A stretch of DNA of 64,000 nt, taken from positions 1,384,590 to 1,448,589 of the forward strand of contig RPFO01000132.1 of the NCBI GenBank assembly GCA_009746045.1, written 5' to 3'. The notes under the pieces were generated by a model. It did not search any database, was not told the origin of the DNA, and saw nothing but the letters and a program-made list of their open reading frames with translations. The DNA comes from Mesostigma viride (lineage: Eukaryota; Streptophyta; Mesostigmatophyceae; Mesostigmatales; Mesostigmataceae). The position numbers and the translations under genes were made by a program. Position 1 is the stretch's first letter; each line of letters opens with the position of its first letter. Below, one piece after another: positions 28,988 to 40,455 of this stretch.

Positions 28988-30300
28988 CCGCGCGCCATGC
29001 ACCTGATTGAGGAAGTGGGCCGCCTCAGCCCCCGGCCTCTTGCCATTGCTCTTGATCTTCGTGGATTACACCAAGGCATTGGATACGGTTGATATGGGAC
29101 GCCCTATGGGTGCATGGACCTGCACCTGCTCCGTGTCCCATCTTACATTGTTGAGATCATCCGCCAGTTCTATGAAGCGTCCCAAGCCCAGGTCCATACC
29201 GCTGACGGTGTCACTCCAGCGTTCCCCCTGCACACAGGCAGGGCTCAGTGACAGTGTGCTCTCCCCATATCTATTCCGTCATTACATATGGTGGACTATA
29301 TTATGACTGAGGCTTGCACAAGCCCGCTTTGCCCGGGTGGAGGGGCGCCCGCAGGGGATCGAGATCACGGAGTACGCCAGCTACGGCGGGGTTGACCCAT
29401 CCTACCGACTGTCGACTGAGCGACCCAATCAAGGCTGATGACAAGACGCTCGTGGAGACCCCAGAGTCCGCCCAACTCTGGCTAGATAGCTTGTCACTGG
29501 AAGCGCGGGCGGTGGGGCTCAATGATCAGCAAGAAAACGGAGGTCATGGCCATCGGCTTCCCCGCTGGGACCACCTCACGCACCCTCCTCTAGCTTGCTG
29601 GACGTGAGCCCCGTCCCTAGCTCGGCGACTCGCTTCAAGCTCCGTCATTGGCAGCTGCAGGCTCCCCTCCACGGCCGACGACATCAACACCCGCATTGGC
29701 CAGGCCTGGCTGGGCGGACCTCCGCCGCCTCGATGTAAGGTTCTGGACATGTCGCTCCCTGAGTGGTCGCGCGGCGCAAGCGCATTCTGCTCAACGGCCC
29801 TTGTCCTCGGCATGATTCCTCCTTTACTGCTGCAAGGCGGGGACCCTGGACCAGGCGCTGAGCAAGCAGCTTGACGGCACCGTCACTGATCGAATGCTCC
29901 GTCACATCGTCGGCGTCCGCTACCAAGAGCGGCGCACCCGGGCCGAGCTGTACAGCGAGCTCAAGTTCTTGTCACCTATACCATCCGACACCGCCGCCTC
30001 GATCCTCGATCTTTGCCAGCCATCTTGCCTGCACAGACGTTGCGGGCCCTGCGGGCGGCCTTAGGACTGGCCAACCAGGTAGACAGCTCCTCTTATGGCA
30101 GGGTCCCCTTGTCCCGTCGCGACCCACTGGCAAACTTGTTCGCGCCCCGCACCGACGCGGCGCGACCCGGACCTATGTGACACAATTGCTTGAGGATGCA
30201 GGGCTTCTGGGACTATCTGTACTTAGCGCCCGCATGATAGACATGCAAGGCGAAATGGGCTGCCGTCTGCGATAAGCACCTTCCTGAGGGGCATGCTCCT
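28988..30300 (+). pseudogene. Decayed LINE reverse transcriptase, plus strand
   Basis: Fragments in different frames keep the order of a non-LTR RT: FVDYTKALDTVD (motif A) at about 29060, VPSYIVEIIRQFYEASQ near 29130, a VLSPYLF box near 29260, ADDKTLVETPESAQLWLDSL (motif C and after) near 29440, and thumb/C-terminal pieces to about 30290. The motif C part matches the minus-strand LINE to its right (TLFENTEHVQTWLDCLAIEARAVGL type). Many frame breaks and stops. It lacks its 5' part because the chromovirus LTR abuts it. Confidence 0.75.
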
Positions 30301-30388
30301 GTTTAATCACGGGCCCCGCGGCCCATTGCTTGCATGCAGGGTAGAAGTCCACATGTGTAGGTAATAATTGCCCCTGAGGATAGCCGCT

Positions 30389-30412
30389 ATTAATTAATTA
30401 ATTAATTAATTA
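30389..30412. repeat. (TTAA)n tract where two LINE 3' ends meet
   Basis: Six tandem ttaa units. Similar tracts occur at about 52135-52154 and 56534-56560, each next to LINE sequence. The unit is its own reverse complement, so the tract can be the 3' tail of LINEs on either side. Confidence 0.8.
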
Positions 30413-30572
30413 GACTCGTGCTCCCGTTGGGGAGTCACGGAGCATTAACCCCGATGGATGGATGGGTGGGTGCAAACAGTCCTACCGGTCTAATCTATCT
30501 ACATCAGCTACACACTACATCTATCTAACAGCATTCTAACTACAACATCTATCTAGACAGCCGCACGCTGCC

Positions 30573-31430
30573 CTAGGGGAGCTGTCTGGCGTGCCTCCCA
30601 CGGGATTGCACACGCGGGCGCTTCCCCACTGGGGGGGGCTCGTTGTCCTCTATGACCTGGGCCCACTTGGCCTTGTCCATCATCTTCTTCCAAATCACGG
30701 AGAGGCCTAGGCCCCCCATGTCCTCTACTAGCTGTTCTTTGAAGGTGCGGGCCTTGCGGCGTCTAACATCACTGGGCCCGGCCCACGTCAGGAGGAGGTG
30801 CCGGCCAGGCTGGGCTGGTCGCAGTCCTGCGGGGCCGGGGGCCACGTGAGGTGTCTACCTGGTTGGTGCGAGCTAGGTGCCCTACTAGCTGCAGGCGTCG
30901 CTGCTTAATGGTGCTGGTGATATAGGGCATGCCCTGGTACAGGTCCTCATTGCGGACGTGAGCAGCATATCCTACTCTGAAAATGGAACGCAGCATGTTG
31001 GTGACCGCGCCGTCCAGTTTGCGGGCCAGGTCGGCGGTGAGGGTCCACGTCTTGGCCCCATACGTGAGAACAGGAAGGACGAGGACCTTGAACAGGTCCT
31101 GTTTCTCGATCTTGCCCAGGGGCTTGCGCCACAGGGCCCGGTACTGGCGTAAAGCGTGCCAGGCGAGGGAGATGCGATGGTCCACATCAACCTCGCAGCT
31201 GGGGAGCAGGCTGCCCAGCAGCTTGACGCGGTCCCGATACAGGACTCGAGAGCCGTCGAGGAGATAGAGGGGCGGCGGTGAGTTGGTGAGCCCAACCGCC
31301 AGGGCCTCTGTCTTCTTGCTGACCTCAAGCCCCACTGCACGGGCCTCGATAGCCAGGCAGTCAAGCCATGTCTGCACGTGCTCAGTGTTCTCGAAGAGGG
31401 TGGTGTCGTGCGGCAGGAATCTCGTCAGAG
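30573..31430 (-). pseudogene. LINE ORF2, RT thumb and C-terminal region
   Basis: The main frame (30769-31515) has TLFENTEHVQTWLDCL just after the RT catalytic box, VKLLGSLLPSCEVDVDHRIS, VLVLPVLTYGAKTWTL (the common LINE thumb motif), LDGAVTNMLRSIFRV and QRRLQLVGHLARTN. A shift near 30800 leads to KEQLVEDMGGLGLSV and a stop at 30573. The catalytic box itself is cut: only the last Asp of a FADD-type motif is left (HDTTLF). Confidence 0.8.
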
Positions 31431-32222
31431 CCGGTGGCTGCGTCATAACGCAGGCGCTGGACCGCCTCCGTGACCTCGCGAGAGGTGAAAGGAGGCATGT
31501 CAGACGGGTCGCCAAGTGGGCTGACCAGCGGGGGGACTAGGTAGTCCGCCGCTGACCTAGGCGGGGCCGGGGGCCCAGCGGGGCCGGCCAGGGCGGCCGG
31601 GCGGGCGGCGGCAGCTGGGAGCAGCCTGGGGTGGGGGCGGCGCAGCTGTCCCCACGACCTCGGCCGTGGCCGTGGCCCAGGTACGAAGCCGCTTGGCTGG
31701 GGCGCCGGGGACGTCGTGGCGGTGGGGCCGGCCGAGGCCGTCCGGGTGCCCGAGGCGCTTGTACCAGAACCAGGCCCCCTTGCCGTCGTGCTTCTGCTGG
31801 CAGCTGCGCAGGTCCTTGACCATCTGCTGAGCATCTGGCTTCTCAGCCTGCTCCTAGGCGGCCCTCAGAGCTGCTTGCAGCCCAGGTTTGGCGATCGGAT
31901 CTCTGTTGCGGCGGAGCATCTGCCTGGCGGCGACCACTGTCGGTGCGTGACGGTGGACAGCAAGCTGCCGGCGCGGAGGCAAGGTGGGGAGGGTGCGGGC
32001 AGCCAGGCGATACTTGGCAGCGACACCACGGAGGATCACTGAATATCCCCGGCGGCGGAATGGCGTGTAACTGCTGTCGGCTGCCCCCGGCGTCGAAGAC
32101 GGCCAGGAAATCATCCCTGTGCGACATAGCGGCCTGCTCTGCTGCTGACATCTTGTCGGCATCCTTCAGCACAATCCGGAGCACTTCAGATCTGGCTGAG
32201 GTGCCAGCTGTCGCGACGGTTT
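31382..32222 (-). pseudogene. LINE ORF2, region between endonuclease and RT
   Basis: Frames at 31843-32184 and 31382-31834 carry LRIVLKDADKMSAAEQAAM and end in FTSREVTEAVQRLRYDAATG followed by SDEIPA, the standard LINE segment just before the RT fingers. Motifs A and B that should follow are absent: the sequence runs directly into the post-catalytic part. Broken by several shifts. Confidence 0.75.
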
Positions 32223-33399
32223 CACCCCAGGAAACCGCAATCTGATGCGAGCGAGCACGAGACGATGATCAGATTCCACCGTGCTGACAGAATCTTGCAG
32301 GACGCGAGCATCGACAACTGAGGGGCGCTGAGCCCGACGTACGCAGACATATAATCAAGGCACACCACCCGATCCGACGGCCCAAAAAAGGTGGCCAGCT
32401 GCTCAGGGGGCGTGCGAAAGAAGCATTGCATGCAACCAGCGCAGATTCTGCCAGCAGATTCGCAAATAAAGGCGTGTTTACCGTTGGCTGTCGTGTTGGT
32501 TGGGAATACTGAGCGCCCCCAGTGCCAACTGGCAGCGTGGCGTTGGCGCGTCGAGCAGCATAACCAGGAAGTGCCGAGCTGGGATGTTGGCCTCCTCCTC
32601 CTTGAGGGCGTCGAAGAAGGCCTCACGTTCCGCCTGAGCTCGACCCGCATGTGGTGCATATCCCACGATAACGGTTAGCGTGTGGTGTGAATGGCCCTCA
32701 GTGGCCGAAAAAGTGGCCACTAGCACACGCGGGGACCGCAGCACGATGGACTGGAGCTGCTCTGATGCTGCCGGCGAGCACAAGAGGCCCACACCACCTT
32801 GGCCCGGCGCGTCGCCGCCACCATAGTGGAACCGCCAGCCTGCACGCAGGTCGTCGACCAGCAGACCGTTGACCCGTGCTGAGGGTCAACGGTGCGTCGG
32901 TGCTCCTGGACCCAAGAACAGCGATCTTGTTGTCGGCGCACAGGGCGATCAGCTCGTCGACGCGTTGGCGTGCTGGGGTGCCGCCGCTCGTAGAAGGATC
33001 TGCAGGGAGGGTGCGCACGTTAAAACTTGCAATACCAAGAATGGGCCGTTGCCCTATTAGCGGGGGGGTGGGGGTGGGGTGGGTGGGGGTGGAGAAGGGT
33101 AGTGCTGGAGGTGGGGGTGGGGGTGGGGGGGGGGGAGGGGGAGGGTGGCGATTGGGGTTAATGCTTGTCAACGCATGGAGGCTTTCTTTCAGGACGGATA
33201 TGCGTCGTCTCCGTCCTGGCTGGGGTCGCCGGCGTGTCGACTGGGCCTCATCCCGCTCAAGGCGGGCTAGGAGGCGTGTGTGGCTGGTAAATTGGCGGGA
33301 AGGTTGACCGTGGCGTGCCTGGCGACCTTGCATCCTGATCATGCTCGCACGGTGCGACATGAGGATGGAAAGGGGCTTGTTTATAAAGGCTGTGCCCAA
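32222..33399 (-). pseudogene. LINE ORF2, APE-type endonuclease
   Basis: Pieces in several frames give the APE series in order: IASFNVRTL (Asn), GVQEHR (catalytic Glu), VIVGYAPHAG (Tyr/His region), a degraded GDANA-like site near 32560, and a terminal SDH in VESDHRLVLARI near 32260. A proline run (13 P) encoded by a G-rich tract on the plus strand at 33061-33148 lies upstream. At least three frame breaks make it non-functional. Confidence 0.8.
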
Positions 33400-33434
33400 A
33401 GCCTATTGTACCGCGAGGCCGCGAGGGTGTGCCC

Positions 33435-34761
33435 TTACCGGGCGCCATCCATACCCGGGACGTGCGTAGACGATGATGACGCAGCTGGGGCGGGCCTGGT
33501 ACGGCCCGGCTTGTGCCGCTTGTTAGGAGCCTGCACAGCCGTGCGCTTGCCGTTGATGAAGAGCACGGGGGTGTCGTGGACGAGGCGGACGTAGACCTTC
33601 TGGCCTTCATGCCTGGCCTGGATCGCCACGTCGCTGCCCAGCAGACCGTTCTTGATTACTAGCTGGGCCGGGGAGAGGAGGTCGTCGAGGCTCGGCGCGT
33701 TTCTCCCACCTAGGAGCTTGCGGGCCTGGAGTACCTTCACCTTGCTGGCCACATTCGCGAAGGTCACCCGGATGGGGCCAGGCTGGCCCGCCATCCAGGC
33801 TGCCGACTCAATGCGGATGCGTTCGTTGCCCAGATGCAGCCGGCCCACGATGAGGCTGTGGTACAGGCGTTGCGCTAGCATCAGGTCCGTTTCTGGCTGC
33901 TGCGCGACCTGGAAATACCGGACCACTATACTGCGTGAGCGCTGGTCCTCCTCGACAGCAGTCTTGTGGGCTGCAGCCCCCCTGCGTGCAGCATCCTCCA
34001 TCAGGTTGGCAATGTCTGTCTGTTTCACCATGTTAGCGTAGCTGGTGGGGGCGGGGGCGGCTGGCTGGGGCGGGCTGGTCAGGGCGGCCTTGACCTCGGC
34101 AATGCTGGAGTGGAGCTCAGCAGTGTCTCGACGGATAGCGGTGGACAAGGCGCCGATTTGGGCAGCCATGTCTGCGACTTTCTTATTGAGCTTGTGCAGG
34201 TCTGCTTCCGGGGAAGCATCGGGGGTGTTGGCGGTGCCGTGCTCGGCGTCCTTGAAGGCGGCAAAGAGTGCCCGGAGGCAAGGGGCCTGCGCGTGGCTCA
34301 GGAAAACAGAAAGTCGAAGCTCTGGCTCGTCCATGTCGGCAAGCTCGTCCACTGAAATGGTATCGCCAGACGGGGGAAAATAGATTGGAATGTCGTTGGT
34401 TTTCAGGTGGTGCAGGATAGCCTGCGCCTCCTTGGCGGTAAGCGAAAAGAACCGGTGCTCGGCGACAACCTGGCCAGGCATGAAGGATGCTGGGTCGAAC
34501 TCAGCGTCGTCGGTAGCGTCGTCGGTGGCGTCGTCAATGGGGGTGTCGATAGAAGACGATGGCGGAGGGATCTGGCGATCCATCTCGTCGGCTGGGTTGA
34601 CGCAAAGCCGCTTGGAGGAGGCGGTAATGGCTCAGTGCCTCGCTGGCCGGGGGCTGCGTCGCCATGGTTTCCGCATCTGCAATTAGTTGCGTAATCGTGT
34701 TGGGCGCTGAAGCCTCCCCCTCGGAGAGAGTATGGGAGGCGGTTGACGGAGTTTCTGCCAT
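33435..34761 (-). pseudogene. LINE ORF1 (RNA-binding protein), one frameshift
   Basis: Starts at ATG 34761 (MAETPSTASH), shifts frame once near 34595-34610, then stays open for about 380 codons to 33435. Contains an acidic N-terminus, a heptad-like helical stretch (LHKLNKKVADMAAQIGALST), then an RRM-like region (RSIVVRYFQVAQQPE, GPIRVTFANVASKVKVLQA), the usual L1-type ORF1 plan of coiled coil plus RRM. It would bind LINE RNA. A related ORF1 lies at 52846-53700. Confidence 0.75.
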
Positions 34762-34800
34762 AGCTGGTTCCGGGAAAATACGAACCCTGCCTGTGCTGCG

Positions 34801-37800
34801 TTTTTTGATATTGCGCTAAATCTTGGGCGACGGCGGCTGAAAATTATAACATCGTGTTCGTCATCAAAAGGCGCATCTACTGCAATTTACCCGACCAAAT
34901 TTCATGCCCGGATGTAAAAGCATTCTCGGCATCCATAGCTCGGCACACCGTAAAGTGAGCTACCATGGTCTCTTCCTTAGCCGCTATACTACCGCCTCGT
35001 CTGCCATTACAGTAGAGGACAGCTCAGATGAGGATTATATCCCCCCCTAGTCAGTGACTATATTCTGATCTGAGTGACTATATGGTTGGGGCATGATGCA
35101 GAAAATCTTTGTAACTCATGTGTAATAATTTTCTAATTAGATTAGCCTAGTACTCCGTGGCATGCCCACGGGCATGACACGCAAGTACTTACTTAAGAAA
35201 CCGCATCCTAGGCAATCAAGCTCATCTATGATCTAATTAATTGATAGCGCCCTTGTGCAAGTTGCGCCAGTCGACTGCATGGCCAAATCCGCTAAGCCAT
35301 CGCAAGCGCAGCATTTAGTTGCTGCCAAGCCACCACTTGGTGCTATATAAAAAAAAAATTGTTTCACATAGGGTAGCCATCATACATCCATTGCTGGGGT
35401 TCAATTAAAATAAAGCACGCCAAGGGCAACCATGTCAATGGGACTTACCAGCTGCATCCCCCAGTAGCCAGCACATTTCTCGTGAATATGTCCCCCGCAC
35501 CCTCAGGGGTCCCAAACATGGCTCAGCACAGTTGCCCAAAGTACCCGTGACAGTCGCAGTTGCCCGTGTAACTGAGACGACCAAGAGTGCCTGTCACATG
35601 ATGGCGCCATGTGCTCACAACAGCCCTGGGCAGTGGTACTTACTTGCTGGACACAGCCATGGACGTAGGCATTGGGCTGCCAGAGGGCAGGATAAGACAC
35701 TTAGCAGTCATTCCCTCCGTACTCTCTGTTACCCCGGCATTCCCTTCTTCTCTCACCAGCATGCCTCTCTTTCAGCAGGCTTCATCACCATGCATGGCCG
35801 GTATGCGTTGCGTGCGAAGTTGTGCCCGGCATGGGTGTGATGTCCGGAATGGCGTAGAACAGCATGCGGCGCTCCCCACAGCTGCAGTGCCAGCGTCTCT
35901 CACCAAATCGCTCATGGCGGGTCATTGAGGGAGTTTTGATAGAGTTAAGATGCAGGTATTGGGGATCCTTGTATGGCATCCCACAGATAGATGGACAGAT
36001 GGAACGTTGACAGAAGCGCACCGTCGGCTGTGACTTTGCAACGGCTTGCAAGCTCGCATGCTCTGCCTCACACCGCGGGGGCAAGCACGTCGCCTTTTGT
36101 GAAGCAAAAGTGCCTCCCAGCCATGTGCCAGCTACCCCCTCTGTCCACGCATTCGCCAATCCGCGCCCGTTGGTGTACCCCTCTTGCCACATGCAGGAAA
36201 CACAGGCGTGCTACTGGATGGCCAGTGGCCAGAGCATCCTTCAATGCAACGCCGCGAGGATACTGCCCCATGCATGATCAACCGATGACCTCCCAAGGGG
36301 GGCGCACGTATCTCCGATGCGGCACACGCCTGCTTCTTAAACGCAAAATACTTTGTGCTCTCCCCATGCCTTGATGGCGAAGTGTCCACGTGGGAACTTC
36401 CAGGCATGCATCACGGATGCCAGCGTCACGGATGCAAGCACAGCAGGCGGCCACGCAGGCACCGCCAAACAGGCATGCATATTGTGCGCATCTGGCCGCC
36501 CAGTCATATACAGGGGGGCATGAGACCCGCCCCCGGCTCAATTGCTCCGCCATCCATGTCGGTGGGGGTTGCCGGCACAGTAAACACATATTGCTACCAG
36601 CCAGCTCTCACAGGAGCCACGCGGCAGAATTTACCACACGGCGCCGCCGCAGCATTCCCATTCCACTGTGTCGGCAACTGTCCCAGACAACACCGCCGTG
36701 TCAGGCGACATCGGCGCCTCACGAAACCGGCGCGAAGCAACATGGCCTCACGGCATGGCTGCAGGGGGGGTGACCTCACAGCACGGCTGCAGGGGGCATC
36801 AGGGGCCAAGAAGCAAGCGCAGAGACGGCCACAGGGTGACCTTTTGGCACACGGTTGGTGACAAGCCGGGTGGCACACGGTGGATGTGACAGCGGGTGGC
36901 AGAAGCCAGCGGGCACATCACGCAAGGCAGAGCAGGGGGCAGGCAGGGGGCGGGCAGGGGGCAGGCAGGGGGGCAGGCAGGGGGGCAGGCAGGGGGGCAG
37001 GCAGGGGGGCAGGCAGGGGGGCAGGCAGGGGGGCAGGCAGGGGGGCAGGCAGGGGGGCAGGCAGGGGGCAGGCAAATGTTTTTCAAGGCCTGGCTGGAGG
37101 CGAGTGTGGCGCTGGCACAGCCATTGCGGTGGCATTATCACCCGTGCTAAGGAGCTGCCATCACGATGCCTGCTTCGCATGAAGCTATCCTGTTACGGGT
37201 TGGCTAGTGAGGTTGTCGAGCGGCAGCAGTGGGTTGTGCCACGCTACTCTGTAAACACGCACGTTGCGAGCGGTTCTACGAGAGAAGAGCATCCTGCCCC
37301 ATGGCACTTCACAATGTGCAACCTATAATATCAATGTGTGACGCGACATCTACCATGCGTGCCCACAGGCGTCCCAGACGCGAAAACAAAGTGTGCGTAT
37401 CGATACGTGATGCTTGCGTTGGCACCCGCACATTGATTGCAGCATGTCTGCGCAGAACTGGCCATGGGATGTGCGCAAGCATCAACCCACCACAACAGCA
37501 CACATTAACCCCTGACCCTGCTGCTGTCGACAGGGTATCACCCTACCCTGCATGCAGCACCCGACCAGAAGCGCAAACCGCCAAACCCCACGCACACAGC
37601 AACACGGAGAATGGTGGCGTTTCACCCTTTGCACCCCGTGGCATAGATCCCTCCTGTGCCCCTACACGCCAAACTCCCAAACCCGGCTCGCATGAATCCG
37701 CCCTACCACAAACTTGCCTGATTGTCCCATCCCACGCGACAATATCCCCCCCTTGACACAAGCCCCACCCCCACCCCCATCTCATACACTCACCCATTTC

Positions 37801-37817
37801 CCCCTTGCCCGCACATG
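34801..37817. other. Intergenic region, no gene supported
   Basis: The left part (to about 35400) is A/T-richer and may hold the LINE 5' end and flank. From 35500 to 37800 only random frames are seen. A G-rich 12-base tandem array lies at 36937-37073. The last exon(s) of the minus-strand 7-TM gene must lie somewhere left of 37872, but I could not identify them. Confidence 0.5.
36937..37073. repeat. 12-bp G-rich tandem array
   Basis: About 11 units of caggcagggggg, perfect apart from the first two or three. Repeated runs of five or six G make G-quadruplex formation likely on the plus strand. The length is a multiple of three per unit, so both strands show spurious open frames (Gly-Arg-Gln-Gly and Cys-Leu-Pro-Pro repeats). 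Confidence 0.95.
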
Positions 37818-37871
37818 CACCAGCATCCTTAGCCCCCCTTACGCACCCGCATCGCAACCCCCCTTACTCAC

Positions 37872-40455
37872 CAGCATCCTCGGTGCCACCACGCGGCTGC
37901 AACAGGCTGCCGCTGCTGCTGCTGCCGTCCGTCGACCGCCGGTGCCTCCCCCTTTCCTGCGGCGACGCGGTCCCCCCCCGCCCATGCATCGGGCTGCCCC
38001 CCAGCTTGGACCCAGAGCTCGACGCCTCGCGCAGCACCGGCAGGTGGCCCAGCACCGCCGCGCCTCCCTCGTCCCACGGGCCCCCGCGGCCCTCCTCCGG
38101 GCCCATCGGTTCCAGCTCCGCAAACAAGGGCGGCCGAGAGGAGGCCCCGCTGGAGGCAGGGTTACGCCCAGAGGTGTTGGCCATGGGTAGGCGCGACGTC
38201 GGCAGCTCGGCCATGTTGGCCGCGACGCCTGACGCATCGAACAACGGCCGGAAGACGAGCAGCCAGGGACACGCAATCGCAGCAATGACGACGACGAGGA
38301 AGTGGGCAGATGCGAGCGCCTCGAACAGCCGGTCGTTCGGCTCTGAGAACGCAGAGAACCCACGCAGCAGCGCGGACGCTGGCAGTAGGACGGAGGATAT
38401 GGCCTGCAGCGTGCGCAGGCGGCGGCGCAGGCGGGTGTTGATGATGTGGCGCGCGAGCCGGTGGCAGAGGAGGGTGAAGTAGGGGACGTAAGCCAGCGAA
38501 AACATGCCGGAGACGAAGCTGGTGAGCAGCGGGTACTGGCACAGCGCGCAGGGGGTGGGGGTGGGGGCGGGGTGCCGATGGGCGACCCGGCCGGCACGTC
38601 GTGCAGCTTGCAGTCGTGGTCCACCTGGGGTGGTGGGCACGGCGATGGCGAACGCAAGAGGACAACGCGTGGCAATGTGGGGCAACACGACGCGGGCGCA
38701 GGTCAGGGCCATGCATGCATCCAGGCCCAGATGTGGGTGATGACAGATGAGAAGAGAGGAGATTGTGGCATGGTTGCACTCCAAATTAAGAGGTTCTTGT
38801 CATATAAAATCCGAGTCGGCAGGTGGCACAAACAAACCGGATCTGGTTGAAAAGCGTTAAGTCTCCCTTCACCTGATGCCACGAATATCGATGTGCCAAG
38901 CATGCCGACCAAGTGCCCTGAGTGACCCACCATGATGACCCGCATTAACATGCCCCGCATAGACAAGAGCCACACACCAACAACCACAGATGCGTACTGT
39001 ACAACCAGACAAATACCTGCCACCAGGGGGCATGCCATGCAGGGGGATCCGCAGAAATGTTTCGACATAGGAAGAAGCACGGGGCAGCCACGGTGTGCGC
39101 CAAGGCAGGCAGGCAGGTAGGCAGCACAGCACCAAGTCCACCCTAAACTTTGGCGTTGTGGGGCAAGGCCTCCTCAGGGATCCTCTCCATCGTCTTGTGG
39201 AGGTTTGCGCGCAGGAAAGCTGGGCCCCCACCCACAGGGGGCCGTTGACTTGCCACCACTGGCGCACAAGGTCTTGCGAAATGCCATGGATTATTGCCAC
39301 CCCACGACAGGGAGAAGCCCTCGAGCTCACACAACCCATTCAGCCAGCTTTATTGTTCCCCACCTGCCTGCATCCTGTGACGGCCTGAAGTGTCGCGTGC
39401 ATGCACGATGGCATGGCATGGGGCTCTCAAAGGCCCCATTACTCTCTCCCACCCACCCACTCCTCCGCCAGCACCCCTCCTCTCCCTCCCCTACCTGCCC
39501 CCCTTTAAAATTGGGAAACAACTAGCTTGGCGATGGCCGTGCACCGCAATAAGCCCCCCCCCTGCCTTACCCCTCCTCAGCTCCCTACCTGCTACGCGTC
39601 GGTGAACACGTTGCCCCCTACCTGGAATGCGTCCGTGAAGGAGTTGCCCAGGTCGGCCTGGATACTCCACGACAGCGTTTCGTGGTAGACGATCACAAAG
39701 TAGGCCAGAGTGACTGGTACAGTGACCAGCACCGCGTTGCGCAGCACGCGCCAGTTGGCGGCCTGGTGCGGCATGAATGCGGACGCGTCACTAGCACGGT
39801 GGCGCAGCAGGAACAACGCCAGCAGAAAAAAGGCTGGCTCCGCAAAGCCTTCTCCAACAAGGATCTTTATCCGGCAGATCTGCTTCTGCCAGGGCACCGT
39901 GGCAGAGGTCAGAAGTCCATCACCGCCATCCCATCGGGTGAATAGCAGCGGCAGCCGAATGATCTGCGCCAGCACCCACAACAGCGCGACGGAGACGAGC
40001 GCAAGCCGCGCGCCCCAGAGCTGGTTGAACACCTGCAACACACGGTAGCGGGACTCCATGCCCCAGGGGAGCGGCCAGAACAGGGAATGTGGCACGCCCG
40101 TGCTTGCGCCCGCACTGCTGGAGCGGCCGCGGGAGGCAGCGGCGGTGGCAGCCGCGACGGCGGCCACTGTGGGTGATCGTTCCACCTCCTGTCCCTCGAG
40201 CAGGTAAACGTTGGCCGCATCGTCAAGCGTGAGGGAGGAAGTGGCCGCCTTGCTGGCGCCGCTGCTGCGTGCGCGCTGCTGCTGCTGGTGCTTCTCCTCC
40301 CCTGCGCGCATCCACTTGCGCCGCAGGCTGCCCTTGTGGCCAGCGAACAAGCGGAACGCCAGCAGCAGCGCGAACAGCACGCACACGATGGCGGCGCAGG
40401 CAACGGCCGCCAGCGCCAGGTCCAGTATGTCGATGGTGGCGTCCGACAAGGCCAT
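37872..40455 (-). CDS. Uncharacterised multi-pass (about 7-TM) membrane protein, 3' end not found
   Basis: Model: exon 1 40455-39622 (278 codons), exon 2 38624-38598 (9 codons), exon 3 38535-37872 (221 codons), all phase 0 at the first two junctions and all GT-AG. ATG 40455 (MALSDATID) is chosen because it opens right before the first membrane segment. Hydrophobic segments, in order: DLALAAVACAAIVCVLFALL; LALVSVALLWVLAQII; AFFLLALFLL; VLVTVPVTLAYFVIV; VSGMFSLAYVPYFTLL; LQAISSVLLPASALL; FLVVVIAAIACPWLLVF. A Ser/Thr/Gly-rich tail follows. Exon 3 ends at a strong donor (GTGAGTAAG); if unspliced, the frame stops at 37864. The 62-base intron between exons 2 and 3 is inferred; a homopolymer indel in its G/C tract would be the alternative. 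No family recognised; a GPCR-like 7-TM fold is possible but unproven. Confidence 0.6.

Larger units (their letters stand above)
30413..34800 (-). mobile_element. LINE (APE-type non-LTR retrotransposon), nearly full length but RT core deleted
   Basis: Read right to left: ORF1 (34761-33435), an endonuclease (about 33399-32222), an ORF2 linker (to about 31430), then a jump straight into the RT thumb and C-terminal region, and a 3' UTR ending at the (TTAA)n tract. The 3' UTR pattern (gactcgtg...gttgggga...gatggatgg) recurs at 52156 and 52481, showing a family. Multiple frame breaks. Confidence 0.85.

Noticed and set aside
36776-37182. Open frames of Cys-Leu-Pro-Pro and Gly-Arg-Gln-Gly repeats
   Set aside because: Produced by the 12-bp tandem array; no composition or domain outside the array supports a protein.
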